Positions 1-7,121 of a DNA stretch of 10,489 nucleotides are shown here, piece by piece. The stretch spans positions 1-10,489 of the forward strand of contig JAEYTW010000329.1 in assembly GCA_023433835.1 (NCBI GenBank). Reading direction: 5' to 3'. The notes beneath the pieces are model-generated. The model worked only from the letters and a program-made list of their open reading frames with translations, made no database searches and was not told the DNA's origin. This DNA comes from Pseudomonadota bacterium (GTDB taxonomy: Bacteria; Pseudomonadota; Alphaproteobacteria; Ferrovibrionales; Ferrovibrionaceae). Numbering within the stretch: the stretch's first letter is position 1; each line of letters begins with the position of its first letter. Both the position numbers and the translations under genes were made by a program.

Positions 1-639
1 CCGGTGCGGGCGCGCGAGTTCGGCGCCATCGTCGGCGCCAATGGCGCCGGCAAGTCCAGCCTGATCCGCACCATCGCCGGCATCGAACGGCCGCGCGCCG
101 GCTCGATCCGATTCAAGGGCCAGGAAATCGGCGGGCTGCCCAGCTACAAGGTCTGCAACCTCGGGGTGGGGCAGGTCGCCGAAGGGCGCCAGATCTTCCC
201 GACCATGACCGTCGCCGAGAACCTGGAGATGGGCGCGCTGCTGCCGCGGGCGAAATCGAAGGCCCGGCCGACGATGGAGCGGGTCTACGGCCTGTTCCCG
301 CGGCTGGCCGAACGCCGCAAGCAGCTGGCCGGCACGATGTCGGGGGGCGAGCAGCAGATGCTGGCCATCGGCCGCTGCCTGATGGGCCAGCCCGAGCTGA
401 TGATGTTCGACGAACCCTCGCTGGGCCTGGCCCCGGCGGTCGTCCAGGAAGTCTTCCGTATCATCCGCCAGCTGGCCGAGGAGGGCATGACCGTGATCCT
501 GGTCGAGCAGAACGTTGCCGTGTCGCTGAAGCTGGCCGGCCACGCCTACGTGCTGGAAAACGGCCGCATCGTGATGTCGGGCACCGGCGCCGAACTGCTC
601 GACAACGACCAGGTGCGCAAGGCTTACCTGGGCCTGTGA
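1..639 (+). CDS. livF: LivF-type ABC transporter ATP-binding protein, 5'-truncated by window edge
   Basis: This is the ATPase subunit of a branched-chain-amino-acid-type (Liv/HAAT) ABC importer; it would sit on the cytoplasmic face of a LivH/LivM-type permease pair and power uptake of a periplasmically bound substrate. Visible from the first codon: Walker A GANGAGKSS (codons 12-20), Q-loop region GVGQVAEGRQIF, signature MSGGEQQ, Walker B LMMFDEP with the following SLGLAP, and the H-loop-like VEQN; VAEGRQIF and SLGLAP are LivF hallmarks. The frame is open from base 1 and about 25 residues expected before Walker A are missing, so the true start lies upstream and the internal GTG at base 4 is not it. 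The downstream neighbour is a feruloyl-CoA synthase-like ligase 20 bp away, so the cargo may be an aromatic acid rather than an amino acid; that is inference. The C-terminus (VRKAYLGL) is complete and typical. Confidence 0.93.
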   Translation, partial: PVRAREFGAIVGANGAGKSSLIRTIAGIERPRAGSIRFKGQEIGGLPSYKVCNLGVGQVAEGRQIFPTMTVAENLEMGALLPRAKSKARPTMERVYGLFPRLAERRKQLAGTMSGGEQQMLAIGRCLMGQPELMMFDEPSLGLAPAVVQEVFRIIRQLAEEGMTVILVEQNVAVSLKLAGHAYVLENGRIVMSGTGAELLDNDQVRKAYLGL

Positions 640-646
640 GATCGGC

Positions 647-653
647 GGGAGGG
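647..653 (+). promoter_or_regulatory. Shine-Dalgarno site for the acyl-CoA ligase
   Basis: GGGAGGG lies six bases before the ATG at 660. It favours that ATG over an in-frame GTG at 636, which overlaps the livF stop (GTGA) and would add eight residues. Confidence 0.6.
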
Positions 654-659
654 CCGGCG

Positions 660-2483
660 ATGAGTAAACCCCCATTCGCCCCGCTCGACCTCGCCCCGGC
701 GCGGGTGACACTGACCCCCACGGCCGACGGCGGCTTCCTCGCCGCCGCCCCCGATCCGCTGGGCGCATACGATCCGAGCCTGGGTCGGCTGTTCAAGGCG
801 GCCGTGGCCGCCGCGCCCGAGCGGATCTTCCTGGCCGCACGCGGGCCGGCCGGCGGCTGGCTCTCCCTGACCTATGCCGAGGCGGACGCGAAGGTTGCGG
901 GCCTGGCGCAAGGCTTGCTCGATCGCGGCCTCGGGCCCGATCGACCGCTGTTGATCCTGTCGGGCAACGCGATCGACCACGCCCTGCTGGCCCTGGCCTG
1001 CTTCGTTGCCGGCATCCCCGTCGCCACCGCCTCGCCGGCCTATGCCTTGCAGAGCCAGGATCTGGCCAAATTGCGCCATATCGCCGCGCTGGTGACGCCG
1101 GGCCTGGTCTATGTCGCGGATACAGGGCCCTTCGCCCGCGCCCTCGATGCGCTGGCAGCGCTGCCGGTGTTGTGCAGCCATGACGGGGCGAACCGCGGCG
1201 TGCCGACCCTGAACGACCTCGCCGCGCCCCCCGATCATCGCCGGCTGGCCGACGCGCTCGCCGCGACGGGGCCCGAGACGATCGCGCGCATCCTGTTCAC
1301 CTCGGGCTCGACCGGCCTGCCCAAAGGGGTGATCAACACCCATGGCATGCTGACCGCCAACCAGCAGATGCTGGCCCAGATCTGGCCGTTCCTGAACGAG
1401 GCGCCGCCGGTGCTGCTGGACTGGCTGCCGTGGAACCACACCTTCGGCGCCAATCATAATTTCAATCTGGTGCTGCGTCATGCCGGCACGCTCCATATCG
1501 ATGGCGGCAAGCCGGCGCCGGGGCTGATCGAGCAGACGGTGCGCAACCTCGCCGAACTGTCGCCGACGGTCTATTTCAACGTGCCGGCCGGCTTTGCCGG
1601 GCTGTTGCCGCATCTGGAGCGCGACGAGGCACTGGCCAGGAATTTCTTCCGCAAGCTGCGCCTGATCTTCTATGCCGGCGCCGCCTTGCCGCAGGATCTC
1701 TGGGAGCGGCTGGAGGCGTTGTCGATCCGCCTGTTGGGCCATCGCGTGCCGATGACCTCGTCCTGGGGGTCAACCGAGACCGCGCCGCTGGCCACCGCCG
1801 CCCATTATCCGATCGAACGGGCCGGGGTGATCGGCCTGCCGGTGCCGGGCGTGACCCTGAAGCTGGTGCCGGCCGGCGGCAAGCTGGAGGTGCGGGTCAA
1901 GGGCCCGAACGTGACGCCGGGCTACTGGCGGCGCGACGACCTGACGGCGCAGGCCTTCGACGACGAAGGCTACTACATGATCGGCGATGCCTTGCGCCTG
2001 GTCGATCCGGCGGTGCCTGAGCAAGGCTTCGTCTTCGATGGCCGCGTCGCCGAGGATTTCAAGCTGAACACCGGCACCTGGGTGCATGTCGGCGCCTTGC
2101 GCGTCGCCGCCCTGGCCGCCTGTTCGCCGGTGCTGCAGGATGCCCTGGTCACCGGCCACGACCGCGGCGAGATCGGCCTGCTGGCCTGGCCGAACCTGGC
2201 CGGCTGCTGCGCCCTGGTCGGTGCCGAGCTTGCGCCTGGCGACCTGATTGCGCATCCGCTGGTGCGGGCACGGATCGCCCAGGGCATCGCGGCATGGAAT
2301 GCCGAACGCCCGGGCTCGTCTTTCCGCATCGGCCGCGTGCTGCTGCTGGCCGATCCGCCGTCTGTCGATGCCGGCGAGATCACCGACAAGGGCTACATCA
2401 ACCAGCGTGTCGGGTTGGAACTGCGCGCCGCCGAGGTCGCGCGGCTCTACGCCGACGACCCCGCCGTCATCCGCCCGGCTTGA
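660..2483 (+). CDS. fcs: Feruloyl-CoA synthase-like AMP-forming acyl-CoA ligase
   Basis: A 607-residue ANL-superfamily enzyme that would activate an aromatic acid (ferulate, p-coumarate, caffeate or a relative) to its CoA thioester using ATP, the first step of CoA-dependent side-chain shortening. Motifs: P-loop FTSGSTGLPKG (residues 213-223), the SSWGSTE adenylate motif (367-373, Glu373), GYYMIGD (437-443, Asp443), the hinge-region DFKLNTGTWV (466-475), and EITDKGYINQR with the catalytic Lys577. The MIGD form in place of YxTGD, the DFKL-x-TGTWV segment, DWLPWNHTFGANHNF and the C-terminal ITDKG-INQR signature are what I recognise of the feruloyl-CoA synthase group as opposed to generic acyl-CoA synthetases. 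Length is normal for the group. The ATG at 660 has a good ribosome site. The gene follows livF by 20 bp, probably in one operon. No enoyl-CoA hydratase/lyase (ech) or vanillin dehydrogenase is in view, so the exact substrate is open. The last 37 bp overlap the convergent MFS gene. Confidence 0.88.
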   Translation: MSKPPFAPLDLAPARVTLTPTADGGFLAAAPDPLGAYDPSLGRLFKAAVAAAPERIFLAARGPAGGWLSLTYAEADAKVAGLAQGLLDRGLGPDRPLLILSGNAIDHALLALACFVAGIPVATASPAYALQSQDLAKLRHIAALVTPGLVYVADTGPFARALDALAALPVLCSHDGANRGVPTLNDLAAPPDHRRLADALAATGPETIARILFTSGSTGLPKGVINTHGMLTANQQMLAQIWPFLNEAPPVLLDWLPWNHTFGANHNFNLVLRHAGTLHIDGGKPAPGLIEQTVRNLAELSPTVYFNVPAGFAGLLPHLERDEALARNFFRKLRLIFYAGAALPQDLWERLEALSIRLLGHRVPMTSSWGSTETAPLATAAHYPIERAGVIGLPVPGVTLKLVPAGGKLEVRVKGPNVTPGYWRRDDLTAQAFDDEGYYMIGDALRLVDPAVPEQGFVFDGRVAEDFKLNTGTWVHVGALRVAALAACSPVLQDALVTGHDRGEIGLLAWPNLAGCCALVGAELAPGDLIAHPLVRARIAQGIAAWNAERPGSSFRIGRVLLLADPPSVDAGEITDKGYINQRVGLELRAAEVARLYADDPAVIRPA

Positions 2484-3631
2484 GCCGGCCGGAAGGCGCC
2501 GAGCAGCAGGATGAGCGACAGGGCGGACATGGCGGCCCCGGTGATCGCCGCGCCCTGCCAGCCGGCCAGGCCGATCGCCGCGGCATAGGCCGGCGGCCCG
2601 ATCAGCGAGCCGGCGGCGCCGAACTGCGCCAGCAGGCCGTTGCCCCGCGCCATCGCGCCCGAGGTCGGCGCGAGGTCGGGCAGGCGGGCAAAGGTGACGG
2701 CCGGCACGACGCCGGTGACGACGTTCAGCGCGATCGCCAGCGCCGCGGCCGCGACGCTGCCCGTCGCCAGCCCGAAAAGGCCGACCAGCATCAGCGCCGG
2801 CAGGATCATGCACAGGCCGAGGATCGCGGGCAGCGCCCGGCGATGGCGCAGCACCCGGCCGGCGGCCAGTCCCCCGAACACCGTGGCAAACGAGGCCAGG
2901 CCGGTGAGCAGCCCGGCCGTGCCGGTGGCCAGGCCGAGCTTGTCGGCGAAGTAGCTCGGCAGCAACGCCAGCTGCCCGACCGCGAACACCGTGTAGCAGC
3001 CGAAGCCGACCGACAGCCGCCACACCGGCAGGGGCGGCATGCCGGCGGTTTGCGGTGCGCCGCGGCGCCCGTCGCCCGCGGGCCGTGGCAGGAACCAGAC
3101 CACGGCCAGCGCCGCGGCAGCCAGCACGGCCGACGCAAACAGGACCGGCCGCCAGGACAGGGCAGGGGCGACCAGCCCGGCCAGCACGCTGCCCAGCGCG
3201 AAGCCGACGGGAAAGAACGTGCTCCACAAGGCCATCGCCATGCCGCGCTGGCCTGACGTCGCGGTCAGCGCCATCAGCGTCGGGGCGGCGACGACGATGG
3301 CGAGGTAGCCGAGGCTTTCGACGAGGCGCCAGGCGAACAGCACCGGCACCGTGCCGGCCAGCGCCTCGCCGATGCCGGCGACGGCGAGCAGCCCGAGGCC
3401 GACGCCCAGGACGGTGCGCGTGCCATGGCGCCCGACGATGGTGCCGGCGACGAGGCCGATCGCCGCCCCGCCGGTCTCGATCAGCGAGACCAGGGCGGCC
3501 GCCGCGGTCAGGCCAAGCCCGAGATCGGGCTGGATCACCGGCACCAGGGCCGCGAATTTCCCCAGCTGGGCCGAGGCCAGCAGGCCGATCGCGTAGATGA
3601 CAAGAATGGCCGGCCAATGTCCGGTGGCCAT
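2447..3631 (-). CDS. MFS transporter, 12-TM type
   Basis: A 394-residue, very hydrophobic protein of the major facilitator superfamily, an inner-membrane secondary transporter. The pattern is two groups of six membrane segments separated by a polar loop around residues 182-202 (PRPAGDGRRGAPQ region). The cytoplasmic loop between the second and third segments carries GTIVGRHGTRTVLG, a degenerate form of the MFS motif A. The organisation resembles CynX/NimT-type or sugar-efflux-type permeases, but I cannot assign a substrate. The ATG at 3631 has a perfect GGAGG six bases upstream. The gene is the last of the minus-strand series and starts 64 bp after the XRE regulator stop; a palindrome upstream suggests its own control. 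The C-terminal coding part overlaps the 3' end of the ligase gene by 37 bp in convergent orientation, so there is no room for an ordinary intergenic terminator. Confidence 0.9.
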   Translation of the reverse strand: MATGHWPAILVIYAIGLLASAQLGKFAALVPVIQPDLGLGLTAAAALVSLIETGGAAIGLVAGTIVGRHGTRTVLGVGLGLLAVAGIGEALAGTVPVLFAWRLVESLGYLAIVVAAPTLMALTATSGQRGMAMALWSTFFPVGFALGSVLAGLVAPALSWRPVLFASAVLAAAALAVVWFLPRPAGDGRRGAPQTAGMPPLPVWRLSVGFGCYTVFAVGQLALLPSYFADKLGLATGTAGLLTGLASFATVFGGLAAGRVLRHRRALPAILGLCMILPALMLVGLFGLATGSVAAAALAIALNVVTGVVPAVTFARLPDLAPTSGAMARGNGLLAQFGAAGSLIGPPAYAAAIGLAGWQGAAITGAAMSALSLILLLGAFRPAQAGRMTAGSSA

Positions 3632-3637
3632 GACACG

Positions 3638-3642
3638 CCTCC
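3638..3642 (-). promoter_or_regulatory. Shine-Dalgarno site for the MFS gene
   Basis: On the minus strand GGAGG ends six bases before the ATG at 3631. It fixes that start and shows the gene can be translated independently of the upstream XRE gene. Confidence 0.65.
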
Positions 3643-3687
3643 GATTTGCGGATGGCGGCAGGCTAACGCGCCGGCGCGGGCCGTGGC

Positions 3688-3702
3688 GGAATAAGTTATT
3701 CC
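3688..3702. promoter_or_regulatory. 15-bp palindrome, candidate operator for the XRE regulator/MFS gene
   Basis: GGAATAAGTTATTCC consists of two perfect 7-bp arms around one central base. It is an AT-rich island in otherwise very GC-rich DNA. It spans the stop codon of the XRE regulator (3696-3698) and lies 56 bp upstream of the MFS start codon. XRE/Cro-type repressors bind as dimers to palindromes of about this size, so an operator for the adjacent regulator is a natural reading. There is no T-tract on either side, which argues against an intrinsic terminator. The binding role is inference. Confidence 0.45.
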
Positions 3703-4244
3703 AGGGTTTCGGCCAGCCGGGCGAAGCTGCCGTCGGACAGCTGGAAGCGGGTCCAGGCTAGCAGCGAAGGCTCGATCGGCACTTCGTTGGATCGGTTGGC
3801 GCCGGTTTGCAGCCGCACGACCGGCGGGCGGCGGTCGAACCAGCCGGCCTCGCCCAGCCGCGCTTCGGCCGCGACGATATCGGCCGTGGCGTAGCGCCAC
3901 AGCGACTGGCCGCGCAATTCGGCAAAACTCAAGCCCCAGCTCTGCGTTCGCGGGCGCGACGCCGCAAACAGCCGGTGGCTGAGGTCGCAGATCAGGTGGA
4001 CGCGGGCCGGCGAGTGTTCGACCAGCCGGGCCAGCGCGAAATCCGCCGCGCTGTCGAGGCGGGCGCCGAGCAGGTCGCGCAAGGCGTCTGCCTCATCCGC
4101 ATCGGGCAGCAGCGCACCCGATTCCCAGCGCGAGATCGTGCCCTGCGACACGCCCAGCACTTCGGCCGCATGGCTCTGCTTGATCCCGTTCAGGGTCCGC
4201 CAGACCTTGAGCGACCGGCCGAGGCTGCGCCCGTCTTCCAGCAT
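3696..4244 (-). CDS. XRE-family transcriptional regulator with PAS-like C-terminal half
   Basis: A 182-residue DNA-binding protein. Residues about 8-62 form a Cro/CI-type helix-turn-helix: LKVWRTLNGIKQSHAAEVLG, then the recognition-helix region VSQGTISRWESG (32-43), then a short helix. Residues about 80-175 (RVHLICDLSHRLFAAS through LLAWTRFQLSDGSF) have the alternating strand/helix look of a PAS-like sensory fold; this is a pattern reading, not a confirmed match. The start is the ATG at 4242-4244, whose A is also the last base of the upstream cysQ stop (TGATG), so the two are probably translationally coupled. The same frame stays open further upstream, but that part is antisense-frame shadow of cysQ. 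A GGGGTG about six bases before the ATG can serve as ribosome site. It probably controls the MFS gene, its own operon, or both, perhaps through the palindrome at its stop codon. The effector is unknown. Confidence 0.85.
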   Translation of the reverse strand: MLEDGRSLGRSLKVWRTLNGIKQSHAAEVLGVSQGTISRWESGALLPDADEADALRDLLGARLDSAADFALARLVEHSPARVHLICDLSHRLFAASRPRTQSWGLSFAELRGQSLWRYATADIVAAEARLGEAGWFDRRPPVVRLQTGANRSNEVPIEPSLLAWTRFQLSDGSFARLAETLE

Positions 4245-5011
4245 CAGGCACCCCGGGCGATGAAGGCGGGGTTGCGGAAGCCCGGCTTGCCGTAGGTCAG
4301 CTCGCGGCCGTCGAGATCGGTGACCGACCCCCCGGCGGCGACCAGCACCGCCTGGCCGGCGGCGGTGTCCCATTCGGAGGTCGGCCCGAAGCGGGGATAG
4401 AGATCGGCCGATCCTTCGGCCAGCCGGCAGAATTTCAACGAAGACCCCGCGCCGACCGTGCTGCGGCACTTGACGTTGGCGAGATAATCCTCGGTCGCCT
4501 GGTCGCGATGGCTGCGGCTGGCCAGCACGTCGTGGCCGTCTTCCGGGCAGCAGCGCACGCCGATGGCTTCCGGCCCGCTGTTCTGGCGCCAGCGCCACGC
4601 GCCCTGGCCCACGACCCCGAGATAGAGTTCGGACAAGACCGGTGCCTGGACCAGCCCCAGGATCGGCCGGCCATCCTCGATCAACCCGAGATTGACGGTG
4701 AACTCGCCGTTGCGCGAGACGAACTCGCGCGTGCCGTCCAGCGGGTCGACCAGCCAGAACCGGGTGCCCAGCGTGCCGGGCGCCTCGCCGCGCGCCATCG
4801 ATTCCTCGGCGACGATCGGAATGCCCGGTGTCAGTTCGCGCAGCCCGGCCAGGATGATGGCTTCGGCCGCTTCGTCGGCGTCGGTCACCGGCGAGGCGTC
4901 GGCCTTCTCGCGCGCGACGAAATCGGCGCCGTAGATATTGAGGATGGCGGCGCCGGCGGTTTCGGTCAGGACGCGCAGGCGATCGAGAAGATCGGTATCG
5001 AAATGCGACAT
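4244..5011 (-). CDS. cysQ: 3'(2'),5'-bisphosphate nucleotidase CysQ
   Basis: A 255-residue member of the inositol-monophosphatase-like, Li-sensitive, Mg-dependent phosphatase superfamily. CysQ removes the 3' phosphate from PAP (and PAPS), a by-product of sulfate assimilation and of sulfo- or phosphopantetheinyl transfer. Diagnostic parts: KADASPVTDADEAAE (36-50), VAEES with metal-binding Glu69/Glu70, the WLVDPLDGTREF motif (86-97) with Asp89 and Asp92, GSSLKFC (189-195), and EWDTAAG (213-219) with Asp215. The DPLDGT-(R/K)-EF ending and the EWDTAAGQAVL segment favour CysQ over inositol or histidinol phosphatases. Length is normal. The ATG at 5011 is preceded by GGGGG at close spacing; a second ATG eight bases upstream is out of frame. 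It lies 19 bp after the alpha/beta hydrolase stop and shares one base with the XRE start, so it is probably co-transcribed with both. Confidence 0.92.
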   Translation of the reverse strand: MSHFDTDLLDRLRVLTETAGAAILNIYGADFVAREKADASPVTDADEAAEAIILAGLRELTPGIPIVAEESMARGEAPGTLGTRFWLVDPLDGTREFVSRNGEFTVNLGLIEDGRPILGLVQAPVLSELYLGVVGQGAWRWRQNSGPEAIGVRCCPEDGHDVLASRSHRDQATEDYLANVKCRSTVGAGSSLKFCRLAEGSADLYPRFGPTSEWDTAAGQAVLVAAGGSVTDLDGRELTYGKPGFRNPAFIARGA

Positions 5012-5030
5012 GCCCCCATTTTAGCCGGGT

Positions 5031-5894
5031 TCAGGCGCTGGCCGCCATCCTGCTTGCATCGCTGACCCGCGCTTCCAGCCATTCGGCCACCTCGATCCAG
5101 GCGGTGATCGGGAAACCGGGGCGGAAGAAACCGAAATGGCCGATCGCGCCGACACGCCAGTCGACCGGGTCGATCATGCGCAGGTCCCGGTCGGCGAAGG
5201 CGTAATCGTCGTGCAGCGCGCGCACGGCCGCGGGCGGGGCGAAATCGTCGTCGGTGAAGGCGTAGAAGCGATAGGGGCGGGTGAAGCGGGCAAAGGCATC
5301 GGCCTCGCCGATGAATTCCGGCTGCCTGCACCAGCGGGCCCATTGGCGCGCGACGGCCGGCGGCAGGGCCATGCCGAAGATGCCGGCCGGAACGTGGCCG
5401 AACAGCCGCGCCAGTCCGGGCACCACCACATGCCAGTCAAGCCAGCGGCGGTAGCGCAGCGGCCGCGGCCAATGGCCCCAGTAACCCGACTGGGCGCCGA
5501 TGCCGACGGCGGCGGCGAGGCGGTTGGCGTTGGGCGCGAGGGCGATCATCTGCCCGCCGGCCGAATGGCCGACGGTGACGATCTGCAGGCCGGGGAAGCG
5601 CCCGGTCACCCAGTCGATGACGCCGGCGAGGTCGCGGGTGCCCCAGTCGCGCATCGTCGCCGCCTCCTGGATCACCGGACCGTTCAGCGAACCGCCGGTG
5701 CCGCGGTAGTCGAACGTGACGACGGTGATGCCGCGATCGGCCAGCCAATGGGCGAAGGCCGTATAGAACTGCCGGCGTACGCCGGTCGCGCCGGCCAGGA
5801 TGGCGACGAGGCGGGCGCCGCGCGCCTGGTAGACGGTGGCGGCGAGCGGCCGCCGGTCGCGGGCGGGGATGGTCAGGTCGGTGGCTTCGGTCAT
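5031..5894 (-). CDS. Alpha/beta hydrolase (serine hydrolase family)
   Basis: A 287-residue cytoplasmic alpha/beta-fold hydrolase without a signal peptide. The nucleophile elbow is GHSAGG (109-114, Ser111). The likely acid is one of Asp215-217 in FTDDDFAP, and the likely catalytic His is His253 in IGHFGFFRP near the C-terminus. FDYRGTGGS (61-69) is the usual oxyanion-side loop. Between 135 and 205 there is an aromatic and Arg/Trp-rich insertion (YWGHWPRPLRYRRWLDW) that probably forms the lid over the substrate. The architecture fits the group of predicted hydrolases sometimes labelled COG4757 or serine aminopeptidase S33-like; the substrate cannot be named. It lies 88 bp after the LysR gene and 19 bp before cysQ on the same strand. 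The ATG at 5894 has an AGGA about nine bases upstream. Confidence 0.87.
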   Translation of the reverse strand: MTEATDLTIPARDRRPLAATVYQARGARLVAILAGATGVRRQFYTAFAHWLADRGITVVTFDYRGTGGSLNGPVIQEAATMRDWGTRDLAGVIDWVTGRFPGLQIVTVGHSAGGQMIALAPNANRLAAAVGIGAQSGYWGHWPRPLRYRRWLDWHVVVPGLARLFGHVPAGIFGMALPPAVARQWARWCRQPEFIGEADAFARFTRPYRFYAFTDDDFAPPAAVRALHDDYAFADRDLRMIDPVDWRVGAIGHFGFFRPGFPITAWIEVAEWLEARVSDASRMAASA

Positions 5895-5982
5895 GGCGGT
5901 CGTCCTGCTTGAGGTCAGGCCAGGATGCGGCCGATATTGCAGTGCGACAAACGCAGGTTTCTCCTCGTCGGATGAATCCTGT

Positions 5983-6867
5983 TCACCTCACAAGGTCGGC
6001 CATCAGCCCGTGCAGCCAGGCGCGGCAGGCCGCGATTTCCGGCCGGTCGGTATCGGCCGGCCGCCAGACCAGGTTGTAGCTGCGACCCGGCAGCCGCGGC
6101 CCCAGCGCCTCGACCAGGCCCAGCCGGGCGAGATGGGCATCGAGCAGCGGGAAGAAGCCGAGCGCCACGCCGCCGCCGCGCGCGGCGATCGCATAGGCGG
6201 CGGTGGTGCTGTCGACCGTCAGCCGGCGCAGCGGTTTCACCTGCGGGGCCGCCGCCGCGGCCAGCCAGGTTTCCCAGACATCGTGCCGTGGGGCCGTATA
6301 TATGAGTGTCTGCCCGGCCAGATCGGCCGGATCGCGCAGCCTCCTGGCGATGTCGGGCGTGCAGACCGGGGCGAAGGCGACCGACAGCAGCGGTTCGCTG
6401 GCCAGCCCCGGCCAGGGGCCGGCCGAGAACCGCACGGCCATGTCGCTTTCGCCGCCGGCGACGTCGACCACCCGCGTGGTCGTATCGATCGACAGTTCGA
6501 CATCGGGATGCGCCGCCTGGAATTCGGGCAGCCCCGGCATCAGGCAGATGTCGGCGATCAGCGGCAGGGCCGAGATATGCAGGCGCCGGCCACGCGCGGT
6601 CAGCGCCCCGATGCGCCCGGCCAGCAGGTCGAAGGCCTGGGTGGTGGCGGCGAGCAGCGCCTCGCCCTCCCGGCTCAGCACCAGGCCGCGGTTCAGGCGG
6701 TGGAACAGGGTGAGGTCGAGTTGGTCTTCCAGCCCCCGCACCGCGTGGCTGACCGCCGAGGGGGTCAGGTTGAGTGCCGCGGCCGCGGCCTTGAAGCTGC
6801 CCAGGCTTGCCGCCATGTGGAAGGCGCGGAGCGGCCCCAGCGGCGGCAGGCGCGGATGGTCCGGCAT
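5983..6867 (-). CDS. LysR-family transcriptional regulator, GcvA-like
   Basis: A 294-residue LysR-type regulator. The N-terminal winged helix-turn-helix covers about residues 9-67: LRAFHMAASLGSFKAAAAAL, LNLTPSAVSHAVRGLE, then LFHRLNRGLVLSREGEALL. The LTPSAVSHAVR-LE and LF-R-NRG-LSREG wording is typical of the GcvA branch. The remainder (about 93-292) is the type-2 periplasmic-binding-protein-like effector domain, including DMAVRFSAGPWPG and the GGGVALGFFPLLD segment. Length is normal. The start codon follows the stop of the DUF3553 gene directly (TGAATG), with no strong ribosome site of its own, so it is likely translationally coupled. The next gene on the strand is the alpha/beta hydrolase. 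Unlike the textbook arrangement, the presumed target is not divergent; the divergent neighbour lies beyond the DUF3553 gene. Confidence 0.92.
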   Translation of the reverse strand: MPDHPRLPPLGPLRAFHMAASLGSFKAAAAALNLTPSAVSHAVRGLEDQLDLTLFHRLNRGLVLSREGEALLAATTQAFDLLAGRIGALTARGRRLHISALPLIADICLMPGLPEFQAAHPDVELSIDTTTRVVDVAGGESDMAVRFSAGPWPGLASEPLLSVAFAPVCTPDIARRLRDPADLAGQTLIYTAPRHDVWETWLAAAAAPQVKPLRRLTVDSTTAAYAIAARGGGVALGFFPLLDAHLARLGLVEALGPRLPGRSYNLVWRPADTDRPEIAACRAWLHGLMADLVR

Positions 6868-7050
6868 TCAGCGCTTCAGTTTGCGCAGGTCTACGGTTTC
6901 GAGCGAGATGACGGCGATATTGATCAACTGCTTGCCGGCATTCTCGAAATTCACCGTGACCCGGCCGTCGACGGCGGACTGTACCTGGCCCAGGCCCCAG
7001 TCGGGCTGGCCGGGATGCCTGACCCAGGTCCCTGGGGTCAAATCGATCAT
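6868..7050 (-). CDS. Small DUF3553 protein
   Basis: A 60-residue protein that is one complete DUF3553 domain: TPGTWVRHPGQPDWGLGQVQ, then GRVTVNFENAGKQLI. The HP-PDWG-GQVQS and VNFE-AGK pieces are the family signature. The fold is predicted to be a small beta-barrel of the Tudor/KOW/CarD-like kind, as found at the C-terminus of UvrD/PcrA-type helicases, which suggests contact with RNA polymerase or nucleic acid; the actual function is unknown. The C-terminus is basic (DLRKLKR). The ATG at 7050 has GAGG about five bases upstream. The stop codon abuts the LysR start (TGAATG), and the gene heads the minus-strand series, 71 bp from the divergent glycosyltransferase. Confidence 0.85.
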   Translation of the reverse strand: MIDLTPGTWVRHPGQPDWGLGQVQSAVDGRVTVNFENAGKQLINIAVISLETVDLRKLKR

Positions 7051-7121
7051 GGCGCCTCGCTAGCTTTTCGCCATAATCGCGCCCCGCCGCCAACCTGACT
7101 AGCGCGAAATGCCTGCCAGAC
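7051..7121. promoter_or_regulatory. Divergent intergenic region with weak promoter candidate
   Basis: The 71-bp gap separates the DUF3553/LysR direction from the glycosyltransferase/chpT direction and must hold start signals for both unless transcripts enter from elsewhere. CATAAT at 7072-7077 is a plausible plus-strand -10 box, though its -35 partner is poor. CGCTAG (7058-7063) and CTAGCG (7099-7104) form an inverted repeat with 35 bases between the arms that could frame a regulator site. None of these is strong enough alone to call a promoter. Confidence 0.3.

Noticed and set aside
1770..3617. A 615-codon minus-strand open frame across the ligase and MFS genes
   Set aside because: It is a shadow frame of GC-rich coding DNA: the translation is Arg/Ala/Gly/Pro-rich, low in complexity and without domain signatures, while the MFS and ligase frames carry clear motifs.
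4245..4598. A 118-codon upstream extension of the XRE regulator
   Set aside because: This part is an alternate frame of cysQ with a disordered Arg/Gly/Pro-rich translation. The helix-turn-helix begins just after the ATG at 4244, which shares a base with the cysQ stop.
5970..5988. An imperfect inverted repeat (GATGAA/TTCACC) at the LysR stop codon as a terminator
   Set aside because: The stem is only six pairs including a G-U and there is no U-tract after it. The 88-bp gap to the hydrolase shows no other clear signal, so neither a terminator nor a promoter was called there.
5836..7098. A 420-codon plus-strand open frame opposite the LysR gene
   Set aside because: It has Gln/Arg/Gly-rich composition typical of the antisense of GC-rich genes, with no recognisable domain; the minus-strand LysR frame is unmistakable.
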